Positions 1-10,369 of a DNA stretch of 64,000 nt are shown here, piece after piece. Each line of letters opens with the position of its first letter. The first letter of the stretch is position 1. The notes under the pieces are model-generated. The model had not been told where the DNA came from and ran no database searches. It saw only the letters and a list, made by a program, of their open reading frames with translations. This DNA is from Conus ventricosus (Eukaryota > Mollusca > Gastropoda > Neogastropoda > Conidae): positions 84,970,042 through 85,034,041 of the forward strand of contig CM031607.1 in NCBI GenBank assembly GCA_018398815.1, read 5' to 3'. The translations under genes and the position numbers were made by a program.

Positions 1-599
1 TCTGTGGTCTTCTTCCGGCAAGACGACCCACACTCCAGACAATGAAAACGAGGAACGAACAATCACTTTTCTCCTCAACTTGGGCGCAAAATGGATGTGG
101 AGTCACCTCAGTGTGGTCACCTGACTTTGAAACGAACAGAATTGGAAACATTTTGGGGATGATTTTGATGATCGACAGGATCGGCCAATGCTGTAGACCA
201 TGCGCTATTGACTTACATTCCGACCCTGTCTAAGGCCTGTCATTACGTCACTGCACACAGACAAACGCAAACGGGAAAGCGATCTGCGAAAAACAAAAGA
301 AAAATGGCGCATATGGAAATATAACGCCGAAGCGAAAACGCAGACTCAAATGCGATCGATCACCAATCCGCTTATTTATTTTGACAGCGAGTCAGGGAGA
401 GGATTTTTGTATGTGTAGATGCTTGCGGGTGTATTGTCTGTGACTTTTTACGTCTGCAGGCTTAAACTAGAATAGGTTATTTGATTGGAAAACGGTACTC
501 GCCTCTGACGTTGCAAATGATAATGATAGATGAATGCCGATCGTCGATCATTGAATAAGTCCGTTACGTAACTCAGTGACGTCCTCAGCTGATAGGGCA

Positions 600-602
<3 letters not shown>
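1..602. other. Upstream flank, no recognised feature
   Basis: Mixed-composition DNA with only short open frames on either strand, none of which looks like a protein. No repeat unit, tRNA-like box or splice-site pair stands out. It lies about 10 kb upstream of the ARID1 coding start and is probably intergenic. Confidence 0.5.

Positions 603-644
<42 letters not shown>
603..644. repeat. (GT)n microsatellite
   Basis: About 21 uninterrupted GT dinucleotides. The cysteine/valine-rich reading frames across it are translation of the repeat and not genes. Confidence 0.97.
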
Positions 645-646
<2 letters not shown>

Positions 647-709
647 ATTCAAAGCAGAAAGCAGTGGGAAGAGGCCTGTCCGGAGTTGTGGCACTTGTTA
701 TAGGCCTAC

Positions 710-1397
710 TTGCGGCATCTCAATGTTACATTTGCGGCAGCTCAATGTTACATTTGTGGAATCTCAATGTTACATTTGCGGCATCTCAATGTTACATTTA
801 CGCCATCTTAATGTTACATTTGCGGTGTCTCAATGTTGCAGTTGCGGCAGCTCAATGTTACATTAACGGCATCTCAGTGTTACATTTGCGGCATCTCAAT
901 GTTACATTTGCGGCAGCTCAATCTTACAGTTGCGGCATCTCAATGTTACATTTACAGCATCTCGATGTTACATTTGCGGCATCTCAATGTTACATTTGCA
1001 GCATCTCAATGTTACATCTACGGCATCTCAATGTTACATTTACGGCATCTCAATGTTACATTTGAGGCATCTCAATGTTACATTTGCGGCATCTCAATGT
1101 TACATTTGCGGCATCTCAATGTTACATTTGCGGCATCTCAGTGTTACATTTGCGGCAGCTCAATCTTACAGTTGCGGCAGCTCAATGTCACGTTTGCAGC
1201 ATTTCATTTTTACATCTGCGGCATCTCAACGTTATATTTGCGGCATCTCGATGTCACATTTGCAGCATCTTGATGTTACGTTTGCAGCATCTCGGTGTTA
1301 CATTCGCGGGATCTCGATGTTACGTTTGCGGCATCTCAATGTTACGTTTGCGGCATCTTGATGTTACGTTTGCGGCATCTCGATGCTACGTTTGCGG
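710..1397. repeat. 22-bp minisatellite, about 31 copies
   Basis: A tandem array whose unit contains TTTGCGGCATCTCAATGTTA and is 22 bp long. Copies diverge mainly by single substitutions (gcggca/gcggcag, ctcaat/ctcgat), and the distal third (after about 1180) is the most diverged. Because 22 is not a multiple of three, the overlapping open frames repeat every 22 codons in rotating register, which marks them as repeat artefacts. The core TTTGCGGCA is shared with the subterminal motif of the MULE element at 31.5-33.5 kb. Confidence 0.95.
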
Positions 1398-1653
1398 CAC
1401 ACCGCTTGTTTTCGGTGAGTAAGTAAGATCTAGCGATTTGGGACAACCCTGTTCTGAGCTGGTCTCAACTTGGGACGAATCGGCACTGATTTGGTCTCCA
1501 CCCCTACCCCCAATCCCTCCTCCCCCTTTTTTTCCCCTCTTTTACATGTGTTCATCAGGTCTAGTAGGAAATTTAACAATTGTCACAAGTTTTTGCTGTG
1601 CAGAGATCGTTTTTCCCAGACTTCTACGACATTATGTGTTTACAGTATGGAGT

Positions 1654-1702
1654 GTGTGTGTGTGCGTGTGCGTCTGTGTGTGTGTGTGTGTGTTTGTTTG
1701 TT

Positions 1703-1770
<68 letters not shown>
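1654..1770. repeat. (TG)n microsatellite with TTTG interruption
   Basis: A long TG tract broken by a TGCG segment and by a short (TTTG)n stretch near 1692-1707. Low complexity, no coding potential. Confidence 0.96.
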
Positions 1771-1771
<1 letters not shown>

Positions 1772-2760
1772 CACCTACTTCATCACTTTCAGAGCTGCTT
1801 GTTCAGACCATTACATCTGCAGGATTTCACGTTGAGCATGCTGATTCCAGGGGAAGTCACCTCTGCTCACATGCCCAAACCAGCATCAAACAGACGGGGC
1901 CGTAGTTACATGTCGTCGGTAAACTTACTTCTACAACGAGATGACCTCCTGGGTACAAACCGTGTGGGTTCAGCGCAATCTACTTTCGTATCTGTATTCT
2001 CTGGGTTTTGTCTCGGTTTTTACCTACGAAGTGTCCAGAAATCAAAGGGTGAAGGTCAGATAAAAAGAGGGATTCCCTCCTTCTGCGCATGTCTAGAATA
2101 ACCCCCAACCTTCTGCGCATGCCCGCAAACACGCCGACACAGACACACACAAAGACTGAAAAAGCAGCTGAACTAAAACAAGTTTGATAAAACTATTAAA
2201 AGGCCATAAACATGATGAAGTCACGCTCACACGCACACACACATACACAGACTGACACAAAGTAACAGTGACACACAAAGGCACGATGACTGATTTTGCC
2301 TATACACACACACACACACACCAAGAGCTAAGCCAGCCATCGTAGCAGACGAACTTGGGAGCTACACACACACTTGTTGAGCAGGAGGCCGAGTTCCGTG
2401 TCTCAGTCTGTGCAAATCAAATTCAATGTTTTCTCGGAGAGTGTCTGTCAGCTGGAAGATGTGACGACGAAATCTTAACATTGCGTGAAGTTCGTGATCA
2501 TTGAACGTGTCCAATGGCTTTGTTTTGATATAACCCAGGGCGAACTCATGCCCTGTCCTCGTTGTACGTTACCCACCCCTCACCCACTGCTAAACACGAG
2601 GTTAAAGGTTACTCTCGAAATATGGATCCCCAAGTAACGGCCCTTCGAGCTTACAACGAGGTACGGAGGTCACTTCCCCGTCACCCACGATATGTATGTA
2701 CGGCCCCAGGAGTATTCCTTGTCCACTTGTTTAATTCGTTGTACACGTTAATATGTACGC
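1771..2760. other. Upstream flank, no gene recognised
   Basis: Unique-looking sequence with a short (AC)n tract near 2305-2322. Open frames are short and have no recognisable family features. I see no convincing exon. Confidence 0.45.
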
Positions 2761-2762
2761 AA

Positions 2763-2800
2763 GAAGACCAAAGAAGTCGAAACGCGTCGTATTTGTCTTG
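2763..2800 (+). ncRNA. Degenerate hammerhead-like motif, copy 1
   Basis: This stretch shares AAGAAGACCAAAGA, then a one-base-different GTCGAAACGCGTCG, with the better-preserved motif at 3908-3938. The CTGA of the hammerhead core is replaced by CGCA and stem II is shortened to GAC/GTC, so this copy should be inactive. It is best read as a decayed copy of the same retroelement end. Confidence 0.4.
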
Positions 2801-3049
2801 TAATTTGTTCGATTCTTTCGTTCGGCGGCATAGTCATTTTTTTTTTTTTTTAAGTCTGTCTCAATTTCCGCCTGCAGTCACCCCACTTTGAAACTAACTG
2901 TGATTCATACTGACTGCTGCCCTTCGTTGTTTTGTGTTTCGTTTCATGTTATCGAATTTAGGTGAGCGCTTGTGAGAGGAGATGAGCGATTGTTGTTGTT
3001 GTTGTTGTTGTTGTTGTTTTTGCTGTTGTCCCAACCTCTACGCCACCTC

Positions 3050-3440
3050 AGAGGCAGTGCACCCACGCCGCTCATCCTGATATCCCGTCCACAGCCACAG
3101 CCCGGTCGGGCCCGCCGCAACCCCGGCACCGGCAATCCACAGGGAGCAGTCAATGTCAAGTCGTCAAGAGGCAACCCACCGGAGGAGACACTGCACTGCT
3201 GCCGAGTCACTTCGGTGGTGTTCAGTGGCACCTGTTCTGATACGCAGGACACCACCTACTAAGCCTCCTACTGACGACAATAATTGCTTAGTTGCGGAGC
3301 CGGCGTGAGTGAGCTCTCCCTCCGGAGGACGCCACCACGTCCGTCCAACGACAGCCCCCATGGACTCGCCGGTACAGGTGACCCCGACGGAACCAAACCA
3401 AGGCCACAGACGTGGAGTGGACATCGAAATTGAGGTCACC
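3050..3440. repeat. Dispersed repeat family B, copy 1
   Basis: Part of this block matches 21240-21515 in intron 1. The clearest shared part runs from GGCAACCCACCGGAGGAGAC to GGTGTTCAGTGGCACCTGTT. The two copies lie about 18 kb apart and are diverged, which indicates an old interspersed element. I cannot name the family. No intact reading frame connects the copies, so a non-autonomous retroposon is likely. Confidence 0.6.
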
Positions 3441-3544
3441 ATGAGAGCAGGGCATGAAGGGCCGCAAAATTTGATACTTTTTTTTATGCTGATCGATGAG
3501 AATGAGGATGATTAAGATGATGCTACGGATTTCCATTTCGGTCT

Positions 3545-3850
3545 GAGACTACATGACAGGGCTGTACTCTACGCTTCCTTTCATAATATATCCCGGCGCA
3601 ACCAGGCCCGAGAGATACAGGCACCTGCAGTGTTGGTCAGGAAATTTAAGCAACACTCTCAGAAACGCATCCATTAAGTGGATGAAACTCGACTGTGTGG
3701 TCCCAGTCTTCCCAACTGAGTCCGCAGCAAACTCAACTCTGGGTAGGAGCCGGTCGGGGCAGAAAAACCCACATGATTCTGATGGGATTCGAACCCACGA
3801 CCTCCCAGCCGGGAGTCCGCGACGCTAACCACTTCGCCACGGCGGCTGGT
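3545..3850 (-). mobile_element. tRNA-derived SINE (family A), copy 1
   Basis: Read on the minus strand, the block begins with a tRNA-like head (about 3850-3780). It has an A-box-like GTGGCGAAGTGGTTAGCG and a B-box GGTTCGAATCC, the internal RNA polymerase III promoter elements. A body of about 230 bp follows, ending near an ACAGCCCTGTC motif. The same head-body-end arrangement occurs at 28768-29075 in intron 3, also on the minus strand, which supports one SINE family. The head cannot fold as a convincing full tRNA, so it is not called as a tRNA gene. Confidence 0.75.
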
Positions 3851-3907
3851 CGAGAGAAGTGATTGTTCGGTCTTCGTGTTCATTGTCTTGAATGTTGTTT
3901 GTCTTGC

Positions 3908-3938
3908 CTGAAGAAGACCAAAGAGGTCGAAACGCGTC
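3908..3938 (+). ncRNA. Hammerhead-ribozyme-like core
   Basis: The order CTGAAGA, GACC, AAAGA, GGTC, GAAAC, GCG, TC matches the hammerhead layout: catalytic CUGANGA box, a four-pair stem II (GACC/GGTC) with a five-base loop, GAAA box, a very short stem III and a UC cleavage position near 3938. Very short stem III is typical of the hammerheads described in Penelope-like retroelements. Stem I pairing between the flanks is weak in this copy, so activity is uncertain. A decayed relative lies at 2763-2800. No reverse transcriptase frame is visible nearby. Confidence 0.5.
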
Positions 3939-3945
3939 GTGTTTG

Positions 3946-5340
3946 TCGCGTAAATTGTTTTTTTTTTTTTCTTCTTCTTCTTTTTCTTCTTCTCGTTTGG
4001 CGGCAGGTCTTTTTTTTTTTAACCGTTTTTAAACCCCCCGTAACACTCCTTTTAAAACAATATGTTCGTGTTTTGTTGTTAGGGAAAATGATACTAAACC
4101 ATGTTCAGTCACAAAATTAAATTTACTCCCGCCTTACTTTCGAGGGATTCTTTTTTGTCCTTTCCCAGTTTCATTATGGGGGTAGGAGGATAAAAGGGCC
4201 CCGTACCGAAAAGGGGACAGTAAGCTACCCGTTCAAAAAGGGTTTTTTAATGTGCCGCACACGTGCAAATGCCGTTTTGTGCCGCTTTTGTTGTGACCCC
4301 GCAAACTTAAACGGCCCAAAAGGCCAAAAACGTCAGTTCCCGACCCCCCACACTACTTACCCCAAAAACACAACACTTTTGGGGAGGGGAAGGAAAGGCC
4401 AGCTCCGTGGCGGAGCAACAAGTTGACCTCAAACCCAACTGTGAACCCTATGCCGACCGTGGGGCCAGGGGGCCCTTTTCCGATGAGACATCTGCCCATA
4501 TCAAGCAGCCCTCTCTCTTTTCTCTCTTCCCCTCTTCTTTTCTCTCTCTTCAAACCCAAAATAAACCAGAGTTGAATTCAAACTCTGACCCAAGTGTTTG
4601 TTTAATGTCTATGGTATCAACGAATTCCTAATGTTTATGTTTTTTCAACAAGAATTTTGTGCGGGGGGACGGGGACGAATGAAAAAAAAAAAAAAACAAC
4701 ACAAAACTGTTTTGCTGTTGGCGGACGATTGTGTTTCGCGCACAAAGGCTCATGGCTTTTTAAACCCATCTCAATTATTGGGTGTTCCCTTGTACTAACG
4801 ATGTATTCGTCATTTGATCCGGTGCCTCGTTTCCTGTATTGGGTAGGTTTTGTTTTTTAAAGCCTGCAGAAATTTTTATATTTTTATTTTTATGATATCC
4901 CCTGAAAAACAAGACTACATGGTACGCGTCAGAAACGAAGACGACGCCTCCGAATTTTTCCCTGCCGTTTTGGGCCATTTTAAGAGTGAATACGCCTCTT
5001 TTCTTCTTCTTTTCTCTAGCAGGCTGATACTCCCCCCGGATCCCTATCAGACAAAAGTCCTTCCAAAAAAAGGGAGTGGGGGGGTATGACCGGGTTTTTT
5101 TTTATCCCGCCATTAAGGTGCCATTCCCCTCGGGGGGGGTCATGTTTGTGTAAAGTGTCATCCATCCAACGGCCAAACGGCCCTTTTCCCTTTCCCAAAG
5201 TGGGTGGGGTTTTTATGTGTGTGCAAAAAGTTATGCGTGCGTTTACACACGGGGCCTCGGTTTATAGTCTCATTCGAAGGACTGTATGGGAAATGGGTCA
5301 GACCAATGTTTAACTCCGAGGGAAAATTCCCCGTTCCGAA
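3946..5340. other. Degraded or low-quality repeat sequence
   Basis: This 1.4-kb stretch has an unusually high density of short homopolymers (runs of 4-9 of every base) and no coherent reading frame. Its right part, read on the minus strand, looks like the body of the tRNA-headed retroposon whose head is at 5345-5425; for example, ATAAACCGAGGCCCCGTGTG near 5265-5245 resembles a motif I recall from gastropod SINEs. The homopolymer texture suggests consensus errors in this part of the assembly as well as real decay. Confidence 0.4.
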
Positions 5341-5344
5341 ACGG

Positions 5345-5425
5345 CATGGCGGAGATTTCGAACCCACAACCTTGGATTACGAGTCCGGCGCCTACCAACT
5401 GAGCTATTCCGGCCCCCGACATAAA
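5345..5425 (-). mobile_element. tRNA-like SINE head (second tRNA-derived family)
   Basis: On the minus strand this reads as a tRNA-like sequence with A-box-like TAGCTCAGTTGGTAGGCG and B-box-like GGTTCGAAATC, and an anticodon-loop-like CTCGTAA. The acceptor and T stems are poorly paired and retroposon-like sequence continues downstream on the minus strand. It is therefore called a SINE head and not a functional tRNA gene. Confidence 0.6.
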
Positions 5426-5539
5426 CCCAAAACTGACGGTAGGGGGGTGAGCCCCGGCTACCACAGACAGGCATGATCCTTGTGCAATGAAATTTTGGTT
5501 ATTAAAAAAAAAGAAGAAGAAGACTCAATAGCTAGAAAC

Positions 5540-6235
5540 CACAAAAGGCAATAATTGTTCTCCGTCAGTTTGTCTTTTAATTAGAGCCCCGAAGGGCACA
5601 GTAACAAAGGGCACAGTAGCACTATGCTAGTTTTTCTTTAAAGAACACAAAAGACACAAATGTCTCACCTGTGACAATTGTCTTTTAAAAAGCCACTGAA
5701 GGTGCGGTACCTGTCCTAGTCGGTTGGCCTTTTACAAGCCAAAAGGCATAGTACCTGTCCTACGTCAGTTTGTCTTTTTACGGAAACAAAAGGCAACGAT
5801 ATTGTCGGTCAGTTTGTCTTTTAAAACACCAAAAGGTACGGTACTTTTCCTGGGCCCTGCAGTTTGTCTTTTAAAAACCACAAAAGGGTACGGGGATCTG
5901 TCCTGGTCAGTTTGTCTTTTAAGAACCACAACAGGTACGGTACCTGTCCTGGTCAGTTTGTCTTTTAAAAACCACAAAAGGTACTGTACCTGTCCTGGTC
6001 ATGCAGTTTGTCTTTGAAAAACCACAGAAGGTACGGTACTTGTCCTGGTCAGTTTGTCTTTTTAAAAACCCCAAAAGGCACGGTACCTGTCCTGGTCAGT
6101 TTGCCTCTTATAAACCACAAAAGGCACGGCACTTGACCTGGTCAGTTTTGTCTTTTTTGAAAAAGGAACGGTAGTTGTCCTGGTCAGTTTGTCTTTTAAT
6201 AACCACAATAGGAACGGTACCTGTCCTAAGATATC
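5540..6235. repeat. 47-bp minisatellite, about 14 diverged copies
   Basis: The unit is about 47 bp and includes GTCAGTTTGTCTTTTAAAAA followed by CCACAAAAGGTACGGTACCT. Copies are diverged and vary in length. It lies directly before a (CAA)n-rich spacer and then the 26-bp array, and the two arrays share the motif GGTACCTGTYC. Confidence 0.93.
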
Positions 6236-6245
6236 CTGCTTCGTA

Positions 6246-6310
6246 AACAACAACAACAACAACAACAAACAAACAAACCAAAACAAACGAACAAACAAAA
6301 ACAACAGACA
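6246..6310. repeat. (AAC)n/(AAAC)n spacer
   Basis: A short low-complexity AAC and AAAC tract that separates the 47-bp and 26-bp arrays. Confidence 0.85.
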
Positions 6311-6317
6311 CGGTACC

Positions 6318-7315
6318 AGTCCCAAGTCAAGAGGCAGGGTACCAGTCCCAAGTCAAGAGGCAGGGTACCTGTTCCATGTCAAGAGGCAGGGCACCTGTTC
6401 CATGTTAAAAGGCAGGGTACCAGTCCCAAGTCAAGAGGCAGGGTACCTGTTCCATGTCAAGAGACAGGGTACCTGTCCCAAGTCAAGAGGCAGGGTACCT
6501 GTCCTAAGTCAAGAGGCAGGGTACCTGTCCCAAGTCAAGAGGCAGGGTACCTGTTCCAAGTCAAGAGGCAGGTACCTGTTCCATGTCAAGAGGCAGGGTA
6601 CCTGTTCCATGTCAAGAGGCAGGGTACCTGTCCCAAGTCAAGAGGCAGGGTACCTGTTCCAAGTCAAGAGGCAGGGTACCTGTTCCAAGTCAAGAGGCAG
6701 GGTACCAGTCCCAAGTCAAGAGGCAGGGTACCTGTTCCATGTCAAGAGGCAGGGTACCTGTTCCATGTCAAGAGTCAGGGTACCTGTTCCATGTTAAGAG
6801 GCAGGGTACCTGTTCCATGTCAAGAGGCAGGGTACCTGTTCCATGTTAAGAGGCAGGATACCTGTTCCATGTCAAGAGACAGGGCACCTGTCCCAAGTCA
6901 AGAGGCAGGGTACCTGTTCCATGTCAAGAGGCAGGGTACCAGTCCCAAGTCAAGAGGCAGGGTACCTGTTCCATGTCAAGAGACAGGGCACCTGTCCCAA
7001 GTCAAGAGGCAGGGTACCTGTTCCATGTCAAGAGGCAGGGTACCAGTCCCAAGTCAAGAGGCAGGGTACCTGTTCCATGTCAAGAGGCAGGGTAGCTGTT
7101 CCATGTCAAGAGGCAGGGCACCTGTTCCATGTTAAGAGGCAGGGCACTTGTTCCATGTTAAGTGGCAGGGCACCTGTTCCATGTTAGAGGCAGGGTACCT
7201 GTTCCATGTCAAGAGGCAGGGCACCTGTCCCAAGTCAAGAGGCAGGGAACCTGTTCCATGTCAAGAGGCAGGGCACATGTTCCATGTCAAGAGGCAGGGT
7301 ACCTGTTCCATGTGG
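6318..7315. repeat. 26-bp minisatellite, about 38 copies
   Basis: The unit is 26 bp with core AGAGGCAGGGTACCTGTTCC. Copies alternate between two subtypes, one with CATGTC and one with CAAGTC after the core, plus rarer variants (GGGCACC, ACCAGTCC). The long Arg/Gly/Val/Pro-rich frames across it repeat every 26 codons and are artefacts. Confidence 0.96.
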
Positions 7316-7689
7316 AAATCAGGCGTGGAAGGGCACCTGCGCCAAGTAGGACGAGTAGTACAAGCCATCCATCCCATTTTGCTCGCTTTATGTTTGTCAC
7401 AGAATGACTTCCTGCATCCGCCGATGATGTAACGTGTTGATTTACAACATGAAACACTCACCACAGGCACAAAACTTTCGAGCTAATTGATACAATGATT
7501 CGCTTATGATGTCAGACCAATCAGGTCAAGCACACTTTAATGAGATGATATTTTTAGTTCAAAGTTCCACAAAACGACAGCCAGAAACCAATGATGACTA
7601 AGACTACACAGCGAAATTTACAGTCTCAAAGAGAAATCATTCTCATAAAGTCATCCCACGCACGCATGCGCACACCTTACCCTATCTCC

Positions 7690-7891
7690 TTTACACACAC
7701 ACACACACACAACACACACACACACACATACACACACACGCACGCGCGCGCGCGCGCATGTACGCACACACTCATGCACGCGTACACCTATTCTCTCCCC
7801 TCCCCCCCCCCCCCCCCTCTACATAGCCATACACACACACACAACACACACACACCACTAAAAATCACACGTGGAGGCGGGTATCCCCCCC

Positions 7892-7923
<32 letters not shown>

Positions 7924-7930
7924 ACACACA
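7690..7930. repeat. (CA)n microsatellites with two poly-C tracts
   Basis: Alternating CA tracts, a (CG)-rich segment at 7740-7758 and two C runs near 7802-7817 and 7887-7910. No coding potential. Confidence 0.93.
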
Positions 7931-8128
7931 AAACTCTGTGTCCAAGTGGATCATTCAATGACGGCGCGGTAGCTGAAGCCCAAGGAAGGGGACACAACCC
8001 GCTAAAACAACATGTACTCCTCCTCCCGTGTCTCTTCAGTCTCAGCCTGAGTGCCGAGTGCTTGAGGTCATGCGCCCATTGTGCGATCATAGTGTGTAAC
8101 AACTGCGTAGTGCTCATGTGCCACCAGC

Positions 8129-8129
<1 letters not shown>

Positions 8130-8188
<59 letters not shown>

Positions 8189-8238
8189 TGCATGCTTTTC
8201 GTCTGACAATATGCTAGTTTCAGTCAGTCAGTCAGTCA

Positions 8239-8303
<65 letters not shown>

Positions 8304-8400
8304 CGTGCTTTTCGTCTGACAATATGCTAGTTTTAGTCAGTCAGTCATAGTGTGTGTGTGTATGTTGTGTGTGTGCATGCATGCGCGAGCGCGTGTGTGT
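8130..8400. repeat. Duplicated (TG)n block
   Basis: Two long TG tracts (8130-8184 and 8240-8293). Each is followed by the same unique segment (TTTTCGTCTGACAATATGCT, then AGTCAGTCAGTCATAG), and a shorter third TG tract follows. The TG tract and its flank were duplicated together as one unit of about 110 bp. Confidence 0.9.
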
Positions 8401-10345
8401 GTACTCTCTCTTTCTGTTTCTCTCGTGCGCGCGTGCTGTCTCGCTCGCTCGTTTTCCTGTTGTCCACGCTCAGAGAGTTTCTCCCCAGCACCAACAAACA
8501 TAGGACAGACCTAACACCAGCCGGACCTCAACTGTTCTACCGTTCAGTTCTGTCACGTGCGGTTTACTCCTATGTGGAAAACAACAACAACAACTCACGC
8601 ACACCTGTCTTCACAACCCACGAGTTTGAAAATACACGCACTCCTTTGTTCAGAACAGAAACAGATGTCGTAAGTGCCTATCAAAATTCTCACGATTTAC
8701 ACATTCTGAATCAAGCCGATGAAGTGTGTATTTACATACTTATTGAGCCAATATAGTTTCTTTTCCTCATCTTCCCCCTTTTTTTTTTCTTTCTTAATTT
8801 TCCTTCTTTGTTGTCGTTATTGTAGTGTGTGTGTGCGTGCGTGTGTGTGTGAACGTGGAGATTTCGTTTACAATGTTTTGAGAGCAGTAGATGGGAGAGA
8901 GGAGGGGGGGGGGTGTATGGTATAACAAATTTTGATGGTGCATGAATAGTGTTGGGCGACGATGGGGAGAGAAAGGTATTTGACTTTTAATACCAACGAT
9001 AATTGCTGCGCGCAACCGACACCTGCACGACGGTATCTCGTCCGCTCCCACACAATGCAAATCATACCGCAAACGGTGTCAAAACAAGTTGGTGTCACTC
9101 AGGGTTAGCAAGTCAAATTGGATTTCTCTCCCCTATACCTCCACGTGAAGCAGTCGATGTGAGCGTTTCAACGTTTTCAGCAAAAAAGATCGTTCCAGTG
9201 CTGTTTCTCAACACCGAGTTGTCTACGAGGGACGATGTTTTATAACGGGAACAGCGTACTTCTGCTACAAACATACGAATAACGGTCATATCCCCCATAT
9301 GATATTCCCAAATCTTCTGGAAATACAGTTTTATTGTCTACAGAAATATTTATTTAAAAATAAGTTGAAAAACTGAGCACTGCCGCAGTGCCTGCTCCCC
9401 ATCCGGAGCGAGGGAAAAAATGACTAACAATGCGTGCCCAATAATCTGAGCCTTGTCCTTTAGGCCTAGTTGACGTCAGTGCAAAGGCCTTTGGCAAACC
9501 GTGCTGTTACTTTTGCCTCCCCCCGCAAATCAATCGCGCTTTTCCTTGAGTTTATTTCGCAATCATTGCATTTTCACCTGTCAGAATTTGTCATCCCTTA
9601 CATTAACAGTCCAGAAATAATATTACAGTAAAGCGAAAGCTTGGTATGAAACTTTTTTCCCCCGCAGAAAAGAGAAAATGAGGGAGGGGATTCTATCGGC
9701 TAATTGAAACGGCAGTGTTGAAAAGAATGCCCGCGACGCGTCACTACTCGTCAACTGTGAACCTCCGCTCAGTCGAAGGAAAGAAGAAAAGAATTCCGAA
9801 GTACCGCTGAATGGATGCGGCGTGCCAAAAATACGCCTACAGACGTTGTTTCGATACAGAAGTTTGGAGCGACTTTGAAAACAGGAAGAAAGGATAAGAA
9901 ATGGAAGCATGTGTCACTTCGCGATGGAGCATGCCATTGCGCATGAATTCTGTGCCGAAATCCTCCGATATTCCCGCTTATTGAAGGGAAGAACATAAGG
10001 CTCTGTGTTGATAAGACCATGCTGCCAGCCAACTTATACTGTACAATGTTCATCAGCTGCCTCATCAGGAAACACGTGTTTACATTGGACTGACGAAGAT
10101 AGGTAACTGACCGGATTAACTACCCGTGTTTTGGACCCACTCGAGGTCGTCACAAGGTTTTCCTTGAACTGTGTCAGTGAGTGTTTGCTGTGCATAATGC
10201 TTTATCAGGTTTTATCGACGAACATGAACTCTGATGAATTGGTTGCGACCATCATCAAAAGTGAACTTCTAAACTTTTGAATGGAGAGGACCTCGGTATA
10301 TCGAGAGTGAATGTGCCTTGAACATTGACCTGCATTTACTCGTGA
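8400..10345. other. 5' flank of ARID1: probable promoter and 5' UTR region
   Basis: No coding frame is recognised here. The coding exon of ARID1 begins at 10346-10370 and an in-frame TGA directly precedes the first ATG, so at least the last few hundred bases are probably 5' UTR or a final 5' intron. A possible splice acceptor (GTGAATGCAG at 10342-10351) would leave the second ATG at 10370 as the start. I see no clear TATA box. Microsatellite fragments lie at 8825-8850. Confidence 0.35.
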
Positions 10346-10369
10346 ATGCAGGCGAGAGACCCAAATACA

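Noticed and set aside
3780..3850. Functional tRNA gene on the minus strand
   Set aside because: A and B boxes are present but the cloverleaf is imperfect and the sequence continues into a body shared with 28768-29075, so it is a SINE head.
6189..7432. Arg/Gly/Val/Pro-rich open frames of up to 202 codons
   Set aside because: Translation of the 26-bp array, repeating every 26 codons; no start context or domain.
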